64,000 bases of DNA from Emcibacter sp. (GCA_021774785.1 JAJFIQ010000019.1:372001-436000), one strand, 5' to 3'; numbered from the stretch's first letter, positions 26,437-36,298 are shown. Made by a program: numbers and translations. The notes: a model not told the origin generated them from the sequence alone.

Positions 26437-26972
26437 TGATTGAGCATGCTGGTAAAAATAGATGGATAAATGTGGTTTTGTTTTTTTCGTTAGCCTTGAA
26501 TTTCTTCATTGCGGGTTATTTAGTATCTGATATCAGAGTATTCAAAGGTATGCATGTAAAAAAGATCATTCATAAACGGCCAGAAATTAGAATTGTTGAT
26601 TATTTTCCCCGTGCGGAAAGAAAAAAGTTCAGGCAGATGATGTCTGAACAACGGGAGAAAATTAAACCCGTTAAAAGGGGTGTTTTCGAAAGTCAGAAAG
26701 AAATTTTTATAGTCCTTTCTGAAAGGGATATTGATGAATTAAAGCTTAGACAGGCATTTCAGAAATATCAAAATAATAACGATCATCTACAGACAACTTT
26801 GAATAATATTATGGTAGATATGATCATGAAAATGGACCATCAGACCCGGCTTAGAATTATAGAACGGGGTAAAAGAGCTCATGAAAATCGGAAGAAAATG
26901 AGAGAAAATTTACGGGAAAAGGGCGGTCATCTAATAAAGAGGTTAGAGCCACCTAGCTCACGGAAACAGTAA
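26436..26972 (+). CDS. periplasmic metal/stress sensor, CnrX/CpxP-like
   Basis: A 178-residue protein with an N-terminal hydrophobic anchor (about 11-33) and a long, highly charged helical domain with an LSERDIDELKLRQAFQKYQ segment. This pattern fits the heavy-metal resistance/periplasmic sensor family (Metal_resist, CpxP/CnrX fold). Few His or Cys residues are present in the domain, so a metal ligand is not obvious and another envelope signal is possible. It is the third gene of a sigma/anti-sigma/sensor operon. Confidence 0.75.
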   Translation: MIEHAGKNRWINVVLFFSLALNFFIAGYLVSDIRVFKGMHVKKIIHKRPEIRIVDYFPRAERKKFRQMMSEQREKIKPVKRGVFESQKEIFIVLSERDIDELKLRQAFQKYQNNNDHLQTTLNNIMVDMIMKMDHQTRLRIIERGKRAHENRKKMRENLREKGGHLIKRLEPPSSRKQ

Positions 26973-27063
26973 AAATTTAGTTAAATTTAACGAATTGACA
27001 GTTTATTTACTTTATCGTTTATTAGTTGTGATATATTAATTTGACTAAATTTAAGGGATTTTG

Positions 27064-27675
27064 ATGATTTCTGCCGTTTCAGCTCCATTTGTGCAAGCTT
27101 TGCCCCCGCCTTCTAGTTCGGCGGCAGGACGAACAACGGCATCCCCGGAAGTTCAAGCTACTACAGAAAACACATCTCACGCACCGGGACAGTTGTCGGA
27201 TGATGAAAGGGCCGTAATTGAACAACTCAAAAAAGTTGATCAGGAAGTCAGAGCCCATGAACAGGCCCACAAAAATGCCGGTGGTAAATTTGCGGGAGCA
27301 GCCTCTTTTGGTTTTGAGGTCGGCCCCGATGGCAAACAATATGCGGTAAGCGGGGAAGTTCCCATTGATATTGCCCCAGTAGAGGGCAACCCGGAAGCAA
27401 CTATAGCTAAAATGAATACGGTTGCCGCTGCTGCCTTAGCCCCTGCAAAGCCCTCTGGACAGGATAGGCAGGTTGCAGCACAGGCTGCGGCTATTCGTGC
27501 CGAGGCCCAATCCGAGCTTATCCGGGAATCACGTCTGGAGTTATCTGGTGAAAATGACGATAGCTCACAGGATGTAAACCCTCTCAATATTTCTGCTCTT
27601 GCAGCCTATGAAGCCGGGGCAGTCTCAGAAAATAGTGAAAAAATATCTGGAAATATTTTGGATTTTTTCAGCTGA
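27064..27675 (+). CDS. SprA-related putative metalloprotease (CJM1_0395-like)
   Basis: A 203-residue protein starting at ATG 27064 after AAGGGA; a TTG lies one codon upstream. The N-terminal 55 residues are Pro/Ser/Ala-rich and low complexity. The core (about 60-155) contains HEQAH (a HExxH zinc-site pattern) followed by GPDGKQYAVSGEVPID and an Ala-rich helical stretch, the signature of the SprA-related family, whose function is poorly known. There is no clear signal peptide. It is monocistronic, with an AT-rich gap of 225 bases downstream. Confidence 0.75.
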   Translation: MISAVSAPFVQALPPPSSSAAGRTTASPEVQATTENTSHAPGQLSDDERAVIEQLKKVDQEVRAHEQAHKNAGGKFAGAASFGFEVGPDGKQYAVSGEVPIDIAPVEGNPEATIAKMNTVAAAALAPAKPSGQDRQVAAQAAAIRAEAQSELIRESRLELSGENDDSSQDVNPLNISALAAYEAGAVSENSEKISGNILDFFS

Positions 27676-27703
27676 TAATCTTAAATTCTAACTAATATTT
27701 TTT

Positions 27704-27731
27704 AATTAACTGATTATTTCATCAGTTAATT
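27704..27731. repeat. inverted repeat in the gap before the broken kinase
   Basis: AATTAACTGAT at 27704-27714 and ATCAGTTAATT at 27721-27731 form an 11-bp perfect hairpin with a 6-base loop. No T-tract follows on either strand, so a terminator is not supported. The rest of the 27676-27900 gap is AT-rich without other signals. Confidence 0.35.
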
Positions 27732-27900
27732 GATTGCCATGATGCTCGTTTCAGTTGTATATTTATAATTATAATGATATTATTAGTTGTAATTTGCATT
27801 GAGGCTCATAAAAATCCAGACAAAATGGATTAACTTGAGTTGTCCCTTAGGGAGAAATAATTATTAATTATTTATTTATTACTCAAATGATCTGATTAAT

Positions 27901-29778
27901 ATGCCAAAGAAGCCACTTTATAGTTTTTTAAACGGGGTCAAATTAAAAACAGTTCTACAAAGTATGTTGCTGTTTATGGGTTTGATGTTTGTTGGAATAC
28001 AATTTTATACAGTCTATAATTATTCCGACTTTATCAATGAGAATAACGCCAGTTCAAAGTCGCGTGTTATAACTATGCTTGTCTGGGAAAGGCTCATTAA
28101 CCATCATGACAAGAAGGCATTATTTTTCGCTGAGAAAATAACCGAAGACCCCATGTTCAAAAATAGTTTTCTTTCAGAAGACAGCAGTGAAATTAAAAAC
28201 CAACTGGCAAAGACTTTAGAGGTTATTTCCACCCCTTCGGATGGTTTGGATATTATCGCGGCCTTTGTATTGTGTATTGTCAAAAGATAATAATCAACTG
28301 GAAATTTTACTTTCGGAAGAAAGTATCTCAACCTCCAAGCAAAAATTTCTGGAACACTATTGGGAATTTCCTGGGAAAAATGCCTTAGAAGTTAGCAGCC
28401 GGTTTATAATAGCTGAGGATGGTAGTCCGCAACATATATTGGGTTTTCCTGTTGATACGGCAACGACTAAGGGAATTTTGGTGATTATAACATCACCTCT
28501 GGCCAGTTTGCTAGGTATGGGCGATTTTATCAATGCTGAAATTGAAGTATATACACTGGCGGGTCAGAAGATAGTTGCCAATAATACATTGGTTAGTAAT
28601 TCTATTGCAGCTACCCCATCGCACGCGTTGAATTACATGACAATGGAAATTCCCATTTCACTTGATGATGGAGAGCCATACCTGAATGTGGTGGTTCGTT
28701 ACGACAATGGGATGTTTTTGGCCCAACAGGATAGATTAAATGACCTCAGTATTGTGGCCATAATTACGGGTTTTCTAATTTCATTATATATTGTTTTATA
28801 CGTTCTTAATATCAGCATATTTAATAGAATCAGGGATTTATCAGAAACTTTGGTAAAAATTATGCAGGGTAAAACTGATATCAAACTGCCTGAGGTTCGA
28901 CATGATGAATTATCTACTCTTTGGGAGCAGCTTGAAAAAATAGCGGAACATGAAGAAGATCGTAACAGATTGAATTTCGAACTGATATTTGCCCTCAAAG
29001 AAGCTGAAGACTCCAATCTGGCAAAATCTAAATTCCTGACCAATATGAGCCATGAACTTAGAACACCCCTGAATGCTATCATCGGGTTTTCAGAAATTAT
29101 GACCAGTAACTATCTGGCCGATGACCTTAATGACAGATACAAGGAATATGCGCGTGATATTCGCGATAGTGGTCTTCACTTGTTAAATATCATTAATGAC
29201 ATATTGAAATTGTCTAAACTTGAAGAAGGCACAGTGATATTAGAAAACAAGGAAGTGATCATTGACGAAATCATTAAAAAATCTATAAAACTGGTTACTG
29301 GCTCTGCCAAAGAGAAATCCATAGTAATTAAACATAAAATAGCTGATGAACGTCTGCTTCTTTCTGTGGACGAGAGCATGATACATCAGATTTTGTGCAA
29401 TATTTTATCAAACGCTGTCAAGTTTACGCCAGATGGTGGTAAAATAGTGATCATTAGCAGCCTGGAAAAAGACGGATCATATTGTATAGCAATTTCTGAC
29501 AATGGAATTGGTATTAAAGAAGACCAGATTGGAAAAGTTACTTCTCCCTTCAGCCAGGTTAATATGGGATATGCCAGAGAACATGAAGGAGCCGGCCTTG
29601 GTTTAGCTCTGGTAAGAGCATTTATGGAACTTCACAGTGGTATATGTGCCTGGAGAGCACATGGGGTGTTGGTACGTCTGTATATCTTAAATTCCCCAGC
29701 AGTTGCCTGTATCAGGAAACCGATGAACAGCACGAAAACCGAGAAAGTAACATGCTACTTGTTAATCAGTTCAGCTAG
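27901..29778 (+). pseudogene. membrane sensor histidine kinase, disrupted by two frameshifts
   Basis: The intact ancestor would encode about 620 residues: a transmembrane helix (about 18-40), a periplasmic sensor domain, a second transmembrane helix, HAMP, HisKA (NMSHELRTPLNAIIGF) and HATPase (SNAVKFTPDGG, DNGIGI, GAGLGLALVRAF). A perfect 7-base tandem duplication of TGTATTG at 28266-28279 shifts the frame and produces a stop at 28288-28290; deleting one copy restores AFVLSKDNNQ. A further single-base loss near 29641-29650 shifts the frame again, and the restored ending is ESTWGVGTSVYLKFP, stopping at 29776-29778. A second start could still make a soluble-like fragment from 28241. It converges with the next kinase. 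Confidence 0.85.
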
Positions 29779-29787
29779 TTATTAGTG

Positions 29788-31551
29788 CTAGTTCATTTCC
29801 TGCAAAGTCTCATTGATGACCGTTCTTAATTTTGCTGGCAAGATCGGTTTATGTAAAAGGACATGCCCACTTTCTTGTGCCTGTAACATGCGGTGTCTTG
29901 CAGTATCGCCAGTTATGATTATGGCGGGTATTTTCATTTTGAAATAATTATTTATGGCGGAAATAGCCTGAGTGCCGGTGCGTTTTTCACGCAGCCTGAA
30001 ATCTGTAATGATCATGTCAGGGACAAAATCATGATTGCATAGATAGCTAAGGGCTTCTTTCTCGGCACCGAAAGGAAGTACCGTATGCCCCCAGTTTCCA
30101 ATCAGATCTGACATGGCATCCAGCGCATCATTTTCATCTTCGATTAAAATAATATTTCCTGTTTTCATGGTCAGGTTGAATGTATGATTTATATTCGTTG
30201 TGGCCACTGGTATCCGATTGGAAAGGGGGACCGTAATCATAAATTTGGTTCCTTTTCCAATTGTAGAATGCACTTCAATCTTATGGAAAAGAAGGTCACA
30301 CATCCCCTTTACGATAGATAGACCAAGCCCGAGACCTCTACTTTGATCCCGTTCAGGATTGTTGATTTGATAATATTCAGAAAATATATGGTCAATTAGA
30401 TGCTCTGGAATACCAATTCCCGTGTCATGAACCTCAATCCTCAGATAATTACCTCTTTTACGGCACCCTAAAAGAATTTTACCTCCGCTGTCCGTATAGC
30501 GGATGGCATTACTGACCAGATTATTGAGAATACGGTCAATCATATGGGCATCACTTTCGATAATCCACGAAACTGGTAATGTCCTGAACAGAACTTTCTT
30601 TTCCTGAGCCAAGGGAGAAAGTACACGTTTCAATGTTCTGAAAATATCATTCACAGACAAAGGGGTCACATGTGGATTAATAATGCCAGCGTCAATTTTT
30701 GATATATCAAGAAGGTCATTAAGCTGCCCTCTCAGGTTATTGGACGTACGCTCAATTTTTTGTAGTAGGTATATCTGAGCCGGATTGGTCAGTTGTTTTT
30801 TTAAAGATTCAATGAAGAAGCCCATAGCATGCAGGGGTTGTCGTAAGTCATGACTTGCTGCGGCAAGAAAGGACGATTTGGCATTGCTGGCTGATACGGC
30901 TCTTTCGTTTTCGCGTCGGAGTATTTTTACCAGATCAGTATTTTTGAATCGAAGTTTTATTGATAATAAAAGCGATTTCTGAATGACAAGACAAAAGGCC
31001 AGATTAATGAACAGGAATATCATGCAAAATATACTGGTCGATATATGTATATCACCCCCTAAGGTGTAATGTCGGTATGCCAGCGCTGTCATAACGGGAA
31101 TGGAAAAGGCATAATATGAGGGGGCAAATGAAGAAAGGCCGGGGACAGATCCCGCCGTAATACCAAATAAAACCATCGTAATATATTGCAGTGTTGCCGC
31201 ATCCCCATATATAGGGAAGAAAAATCCGGAAGCACCCCATGCAACCCCGGACCAGGCCGCAAGAATAACATTTAGAAAACCGAGGAGCTTGAGTTCATAG
31301 TCATAATAACGTTGGGAATATAAGAGAATAATTCTCATCACAGAGGGGAAATTAACAATAATGAACCAAATCATTAGCATCTTGTGCGGAACAACTGACC
31401 AAAGCGTAAAGGCAGTCAAAAATGATAGCACAAGTACGATTGCCAGAATAACTTTTATCTGTTGTGAGATAAGATTAAGTTGCTCTGACGATATTCGGTA
31501 TGACAGCGGTTGCGCTATCATACCATTTTCGACTGATTTATCCATCTTCAT
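29788..31551 (-). CDS. hybrid sensor histidine kinase/response regulator
   Basis: A 587-residue membrane kinase. Several hydrophobic segments lie in the first 200 residues (about 35-75, 85-130 and 145-190), followed by HisKA with the phospho-His in SHDLRQPLHAMGF, HATPase (NNLVSNAIRYTDSGG, DTGIGIPEH and GLGLSIVKG) and a C-terminal receiver (about 460-585) with the phosphoacceptor Asp in IITDFRLREK and Lys in LLHKPILP. The DLRQPLHA box is typical of the NahK/ErcS-like hybrid kinases. The signal and output partner are unknown, and no dedicated regulator gene is adjacent. Confidence 0.88.
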   Translation of the reverse strand: MKMDKSVENGMIAQPLSYRISSEQLNLISQQIKVILAIVLVLSFLTAFTLWSVVPHKMLMIWFIIVNFPSVMRIILLYSQRYYDYELKLLGFLNVILAAWSGVAWGASGFFFPIYGDAATLQYITMVLFGITAGSVPGLSSFAPSYYAFSIPVMTALAYRHYTLGGDIHISTSIFCMIFLFINLAFCLVIQKSLLLSIKLRFKNTDLVKILRRENERAVSASNAKSSFLAAASHDLRQPLHAMGFFIESLKKQLTNPAQIYLLQKIERTSNNLRGQLNDLLDISKIDAGIINPHVTPLSVNDIFRTLKRVLSPLAQEKKVLFRTLPVSWIIESDAHMIDRILNNLVSNAIRYTDSGGKILLGCRKRGNYLRIEVHDTGIGIPEHLIDHIFSEYYQINNPERDQSRGLGLGLSIVKGMCDLLFHKIEVHSTIGKGTKFMITVPLSNRIPVATTNINHTFNLTMKTGNIILIEDENDALDAMSDLIGNWGHTVLPFGAEKEALSYLCNHDFVPDMIITDFRLREKRTGTQAISAINNYFKMKIPAIIITGDTARHRMLQAQESGHVLLHKPILPAKLRTVINETLQEMN

Positions 31552-31581
31552 AATTCCCCATCCCCAACTTAAGGCACTATG

Positions 31582-33000
31582 TTATAGTGCCTTAATAATA
31601 TTATCGACCATTTTCTTGGCGTCGGAAAACAGCATCATGGTATTATCCCTGAAAAACAGCTCATTTTGAACACCGGCATAGCCACTGGCCATGCCGCGTT
31701 TTACAAACAGAACCGTACTAGCTTTTTCCACATCTAGAATTGGCATGCCGTATATGGGGCTGGCTTTATCAGTTTTCGCTGACGGGTTTGTCACGTCATT
31801 GGCGCCAATGACAAAAGCGACATCCGCTTGGGCAAACTCATTGTTGATATCTTCCAGTTCAAATACCTCATCATAGGGGACGCTGGCTTCGGCAAGCAGG
31901 ACATTCATATGTCCCGGCATACGTCCGGCGACCGGATGAATGGCGTAGGATACCTTAACCCCGGCATCTTTTAATATATCCACCATTTCACGCAGGGCAT
32001 GCTGTGCCTGTGCCACCGCCATGCCATAGCCCGGAACAATGATTACTGATCCGGCATTTTTCATGATGAAAGCTGCATCGTCTGCCGAGCCCTGTTTCAC
32101 GGGGCGGGTTTCAATCTCGCCACTGCCCGCCGCGGCATCCTCCCCGCCAAAGCCGCCAAGGATAACACTGATGAAGGACCGGTTCATGGCCTTGCACATG
32201 ATATAGCTCAGAATAGCACCGGAAGAGCCCACAAGGGCGCCTGTGATAATCAAAGCATTATTTTGCAGGGTAAAGCCAATACCAGCCGCCGCCCAACCAG
32301 AATAGCTGTTAAGCATGCTAACCACAACCGGCATATCCGCGCCCCCAATGGGAATGATGATCAGGAAACCGATCAGGAAACTTGCCCCAATGATCCACCA
32401 CATCAGATCGCCACCACCGGTTGACGCGCCATTGCTCATGGCAAAGGCTACGATCAGGCCCACGATGGCAATGCCCAAGGCGGCATTGATCACATGACGA
32501 CCCGGTAGCATTATTGGTGCGCCAGACATATTTCCGTTCAGTTTCGCAAAGGCAATGATGGAGCCGGAGAAGGTGATGGCACCAATGGCCGCACCCAAGC
32601 TCATTTCAACCTTACTGGCCGCAAGAATGTTACCCATGGCATCGGTAATGCCAAAGCCACTAGGTTCCAGAAAAGCACCCGCAGCCACCAATACGGCTGC
32701 AAGACCGACCAGTGAATGAAAGGCCGCGACCAGTTGCGGCATGGATGTCATGGAAATTCGTAATGCCGTCATTATGCCAATAGCACCACCCACGGCAACC
32801 GCAATGGCAATCCATTCATAGGAGACTATGGACGGGTTTAACAATGTGGTAATGACCGCAATAGCCATCCCGATCATGCCGAACATATTTCCCGTGCGGG
32901 ATGTTTCAGGGGACGAGAGACCGCGAAGGGCCATGATGAACAGCACGCCAGAGATCAGATAAGCCAGAGCCGTTAAGTCTGTTATATTTTGTAGTGACAT
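31582..33000 (-). CDS. pntB: NAD(P) transhydrogenase beta subunit
   Basis: A 472-residue subunit of the proton-translocating transhydrogenase. Eight to nine transmembrane segments (about 1-260) are followed by the NADP-binding domain (dIII, about 295-472) with VIIVPGYGMAVAQAQHA and GRMPGHMNVLLAEA, and NDVTNPSA near the end. It reduces NADP with NADH, driven by proton entry. It is the last gene of the operon pepF-pntAA-pntAB-pntB. Confidence 0.96.
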   Translation of the reverse strand: MSLQNITDLTALAYLISGVLFIMALRGLSSPETSRTGNMFGMIGMAIAVITTLLNPSIVSYEWIAIAVAVGGAIGIMTALRISMTSMPQLVAAFHSLVGLAAVLVAAGAFLEPSGFGITDAMGNILAASKVEMSLGAAIGAITFSGSIIAFAKLNGNMSGAPIMLPGRHVINAALGIAIVGLIVAFAMSNGASTGGGDLMWWIIGASFLIGFLIIIPIGGADMPVVVSMLNSYSGWAAAGIGFTLQNNALIITGALVGSSGAILSYIMCKAMNRSFISVILGGFGGEDAAAGSGEIETRPVKQGSADDAAFIMKNAGSVIIVPGYGMAVAQAQHALREMVDILKDAGVKVSYAIHPVAGRMPGHMNVLLAEASVPYDEVFELEDINNEFAQADVAFVIGANDVTNPSAKTDKASPIYGMPILDVEKASTVLFVKRGMASGYAGVQNELFFRDNTMMLFSDAKKMVDNIIKAL

Positions 33001-33013
33001 TATTCAGCCCTCC

Positions 33014-33343
33014 CTATTTCTTTTTCTTATACATGGCAAGCATGCGGTGCGTGACAGCAAAGCCGCCAAAAATATTCACCGCAGCGAGGCCAATGGCAAC
33101 GATGCCGAGAATTTTGGCAATGCTCATATCAGCAGGGCCTGCGGCGATTAATGCGCCGACAATGATCACGGATGAGATGGCGTTGGTCACGGCCATAAGC
33201 GGTGTATGCAGGGCAGGGGTCACACTCCATACCACGTAATAGCCGACAAATATGGCTAATACAAATAGGGAGACCTGAGATAAAAATGGGCTGACCGATG
33301 CCGTATGCATGGCCGTATCAGCAACTTGTTGTGTTAAATCCAT
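33014..33343 (-). CDS. pntAB: NAD(P) transhydrogenase alpha subunit, membrane part
   Basis: A 109-residue membrane protein corresponding to the C-terminal membrane domain of E. coli PntA. Three to four hydrophobic helices are visible, with TPLMAVTNAISSVIIVGAL and FGGFAVTHRMLAMYKKK at the end. The split into separate PntAA and PntAB is typical of alphaproteobacteria. It lies 1 base after pntAA and 13 bases before pntB. Confidence 0.95.
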   Translation of the reverse strand: MDLTQQVADTAMHTASVSPFLSQVSLFVLAIFVGYYVVWSVTPALHTPLMAVTNAISSVIIVGALIAAGPADMSIAKILGIVAIGLAAVNIFGGFAVTHRMLAMYKKKK

Positions 33344-33344
33344 T

Positions 33345-34493
33345 TTAGTTTCCTCCTTTTAAACGTTCATGGACGATTGCACCATCTTTGGTTAGCAACG
33401 TGCCCGTGATAATTTCATCTTCCCAGTCAATATTAAGGCTCTTGCTTTCCTCATCCACAAGCGGGGTGATGAAATTCAACAGGTTCTTGGAATAAAGCGC
33501 ACTGGCATCGGTAGCCGTGCGGCTTGGTACATTATAATGACCAACAATCTTAACACCACTTTCTAAAACAACTTTTCCGGCTTGCGAGAGTTCACAGTTA
33601 CCGCCACTTTCCACCGCTAGGTCAATGATAACAGACCCCGGTTTCATGCTCTGAACCATTTCCTTGGTGATTAATAGAGGCGCCGGGCGTCCTGGGATGA
33701 GGGCCGTGGTGATGGCAATATCCTGTTTTGCAAGGGTTTCTGCGATAAGGGCGGCTTGTTTCTCTTTATAGTCATCGCTCATTTCTCTGGCATATCCGGC
33801 TTCTGTTTCACCGGTTTCATCGCTTTCTACCATGACGAACTTACCGCCAAGGCTTTCCACCTGTTCTTTAGCCGCTGCCCGCACATCCGTGGCAGAAACA
33901 ACAGCCCCCAGCCTTTTTGCGGTCGCAATCGCCTGAAGTCCGGCAACACCGCACCCCATGATCATCACTTTGGCGGGGGCAACGGTACCCGCCGCTGTCA
34001 TCATCATAGGAAAGGCCCGCGAGAATTCATGGGCGGCATCAATGACCGATGTATATCCCGCCAGGTTAGACTGGGATGACAGGACATCCATACTTTGAGC
34101 GCGGGTAATGCGCGGCATGAATTCCATGGCAAATGTTGTTATATTTCCCTTGGCATAGGCATCAATCATCGCACCGTCTGAAAAGGGCGATAAAACTGCC
34201 ACTAATATGGCACCGGATTTAATCAGGGCCATTTCATCAACACCGCCTTCGGCGGCATGCATGGGCCGCTGGACTTTGAAAATGATATCCGCGTCTTTAT
34301 AGGTTTCAGAAACATCTGCTGCTATTTTCGCACCAGCAGCGGTATATTCGCTATCAGGGATACTGCTCATGAGGCCCGCATCTTTTTCCACATGGACATC
34401 AAAGCCCAATGAAATCAGTTTTTTTACTGTATCCGGGGATGCGGCAACACGCCGTTCATGCTCCCTGCGTTCCTTTGGTATTGCCAGCTTCAT
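33345..34493 (-). CDS. pntAA: NAD(P) transhydrogenase alpha subunit, NAD-binding part
   Basis: A 382-residue soluble dI component that binds NAD(H). It shows IPKERREHERRVAASP at the N-terminus, GCGVAGLQAIATAKRLGA as the nucleotide-binding loop, and RPAPLLITKEMVQSMKPGSVI. The ATG at 34493 is preferred over the ATG at 34499 because the GGGAGGA sequence is better spaced from it (about 6-7 bases). It lies 17 bases downstream of the pepF stop, suggesting co-transcription. Confidence 0.95.
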   Translation of the reverse strand: MKLAIPKERREHERRVAASPDTVKKLISLGFDVHVEKDAGLMSSIPDSEYTAAGAKIAADVSETYKDADIIFKVQRPMHAAEGGVDEMALIKSGAILVAVLSPFSDGAMIDAYAKGNITTFAMEFMPRITRAQSMDVLSSQSNLAGYTSVIDAAHEFSRAFPMMMTAAGTVAPAKVMIMGCGVAGLQAIATAKRLGAVVSATDVRAAAKEQVESLGGKFVMVESDETGETEAGYAREMSDDYKEKQAALIAETLAKQDIAITTALIPGRPAPLLITKEMVQSMKPGSVIIDLAVESGGNCELSQAGKVVLESGVKIVGHYNVPSRTATDASALYSKNLLNFITPLVDEESKSLNIDWEDEIITGTLLTKDGAIVHERLKGGN

Positions 34494-34510
34494 ATGCATT
34501 CCTCCCTGTG

Positions 34511-36298
34511 TTATTCTATTTCATCAATTAATTCGCTAATCATATTTAGTCCGGTGGCCCAGAAATCGGGGTTGCCAGCATCAAGCCCAAAAGGCTTTAA
34601 GAGTTCTTTATGTCGTAAACTTCCTCCTGCCTGCAACATATCAAAGTATTTTTCCTGAAAGCCATCTGGATTTGTTTGATAGTTTGCATATAAGGAGTTT
34701 ACCAGACAATCACCAAATGCATAGGCATAAACGTAAAAAGGTGAATGAATAAAATGTGGTATGTAGCACCAGAAATTCCGGTAGCTGTCATCCAGCTTGA
34801 TGGAATCCCCAAGGCTTTCCCTTTGCACAGCCATCCAGATGTCCCCCAGATCATCAGCGGAAAGCTCGCCCTTAGCGCGGGAATTATGAACTCTTGCTTC
34901 AAAGTCAAAAAATGCAATCTGACGAACGACAGTATTCAGCATGTCTTCCACCTTGGTGGCAATCAGGATTTTTCTTTTGCTATCATCTTTTTCCATGTCC
35001 AGCAGGTAGCGGAAGGTCAGCATTTCACCAAATACACTGGCTGTTTCCGCCAGTGTCAAGGGTGTGTCGGACAATAACGATCCTTGTGGCCCTGCCAAGA
35101 TCTGATGCACGCCGTGGCCCAGTTCATGGGCTAGCGTCATCACATCACGGGACTTGCCAAGGTAATTCAGTAATAAATAGGGATGGGCGCTGGGTACTGT
35201 GGGATGAGCAAAGGCCCCCGGTGATTTTCCTGCACGAATGGGGGCATCTATCCAGTCATTGTCAAAAAAACGAGAACCAATATCAGACATTTCGGGTGAA
35301 AATTTACCGTAGGCTTCTAATACAATTTTTTGAGCGTCGGGCCATTGATGTATTTTGTCATTACCGTCCGGTAAGGGCGCATTGCGGTCCCACCAGTTCA
35401 GTTTATCCTTGCCAAACCATTTGGCCTTTATTTGGTAATAGCGGTGAGACAGTCGTGGATAGGCTGCCTTAACTGACCCGGTAAGAGCATCAACGACCTC
35501 TTTCTCCAACTGATTAGACAGATGGCGCGATGAACTAGGGTCATCAAACTTGCGCCAGCGGTCTTCAATTTCCTTATCTTTGGCCAGCGTGTTGGTAATA
35601 TGAGTAAACAGCCGGATATTATCTTTAAAGGTGTTGGACAGGCTGTCTGCGGCTGCTTTTCTCTTGTTTTCCTCACTGGCAGATAAATAATCCAGGGCTT
35701 GTTCGGTGCCGATAGATTCTATCTTGCCAGTTACCGGATTAGAAAAGTCAAATTTCAGCTCTGCCATGGTTTCATCGAAAAGGCGAATCCATGCGGAACG
35801 ACTAGAAATTGATTTTTCCAGTAGCAGTTCTTCCAGTTTGTCATCCAGTTGGTGGGGTCGGTATTGGCGGATGTTTTCAAACCATGGGCGGTAACGGGCA
35901 AGTGCCTTGGATTCTACCATCCACGCATTGATTTGAGTTTCCGGAATTCGGTTTATTTCCAGTGTATAGAACAGTAGCTTCCTATTGATTCGGGTAAGCT
36001 TTTCATGGCAGGATTGATAAAACTTTGAAATTTCCCCATCAATGACATTACCAGCATGAAGCAGTCCGGCATAGCTCATGACCCGCCCCATAATTTCTTC
36101 CATTACCTCATAGGCTGTTACGGAAGAGAGCATTTCTTCCACCTGAAGTGTGGAGAGCCGTCCTTTGTAATTGTCAACAAATGTCTGGCTGAGTTCTTCT
36201 AGCCTGTCAAAATCCTGATTGAGTTCAGGACAGTCCATAGCAGTATAGAGATCAGATAAGTCCCATTGGGGCAGGAGAGATGTGTTAAGGGCGGTCAT
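34511..36298 (-). CDS. pepF: M3 family oligoendopeptidase F
   Basis: A 595-residue zinc metallopeptidase that degrades short peptides in the cytoplasm. The zinc-binding HELGH motif is in TLAHELGHGVHQ at about residue 388, with the third ligand Glu in LAETASVFGEM. The N-terminal helical region and the C-terminal SPFYVYAYAFGDCLVNSLY are typical of the PepF clade. It is upstream of pntAA on the same strand, with a 17-base gap. Confidence 0.93.
   Translation of the reverse strand: MTALNTSLLPQWDLSDLYTAMDCPELNQDFDRLEELSQTFVDNYKGRLSTLQVEEMLSSVTAYEVMEEIMGRVMSYAGLLHAGNVIDGEISKFYQSCHEKLTRINRKLLFYTLEINRIPETQINAWMVESKALARYRPWFENIRQYRPHQLDDKLEELLLEKSISSRSAWIRLFDETMAELKFDFSNPVTGKIESIGTEQALDYLSASEENKRKAAADSLSNTFKDNIRLFTHITNTLAKDKEIEDRWRKFDDPSSSRHLSNQLEKEVVDALTGSVKAAYPRLSHRYYQIKAKWFGKDKLNWWDRNAPLPDGNDKIHQWPDAQKIVLEAYGKFSPEMSDIGSRFFDNDWIDAPIRAGKSPGAFAHPTVPSAHPYLLLNYLGKSRDVMTLAHELGHGVHQILAGPQGSLLSDTPLTLAETASVFGEMLTFRYLLDMEKDDSKRKILIATKVEDMLNTVVRQIAFFDFEARVHNSRAKGELSADDLGDIWMAVQRESLGDSIKLDDSYRNFWCYIPHFIHSPFYVYAYAFGDCLVNSLYANYQTNPDGFQEKYFDMLQAGGSLRHKELLKPFGLDAGNPDFWATGLNMISELIDEIE

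Noticed and set aside
27704-27731. The 11-base hairpin in the gap as a terminator for the HExxH protein gene.
   Set aside because: There is no T-tract after the stem on the plus strand; it is listed only as an inverted repeat.
27901-29785. Two separate overlapping genes, a small membrane protein and a kinase starting at 28241.
   Set aside because: The two parts join into one standard histidine kinase when one copy of the 7-base duplication is removed, and the second half has no good start signal, so they are treated as one disrupted gene.
34894-35472. A 192-residue plus-strand reading frame across pepF.
   Set aside because: It is opposite to the intact M3 peptidase gene and has no domain similarity; a shadow frame.
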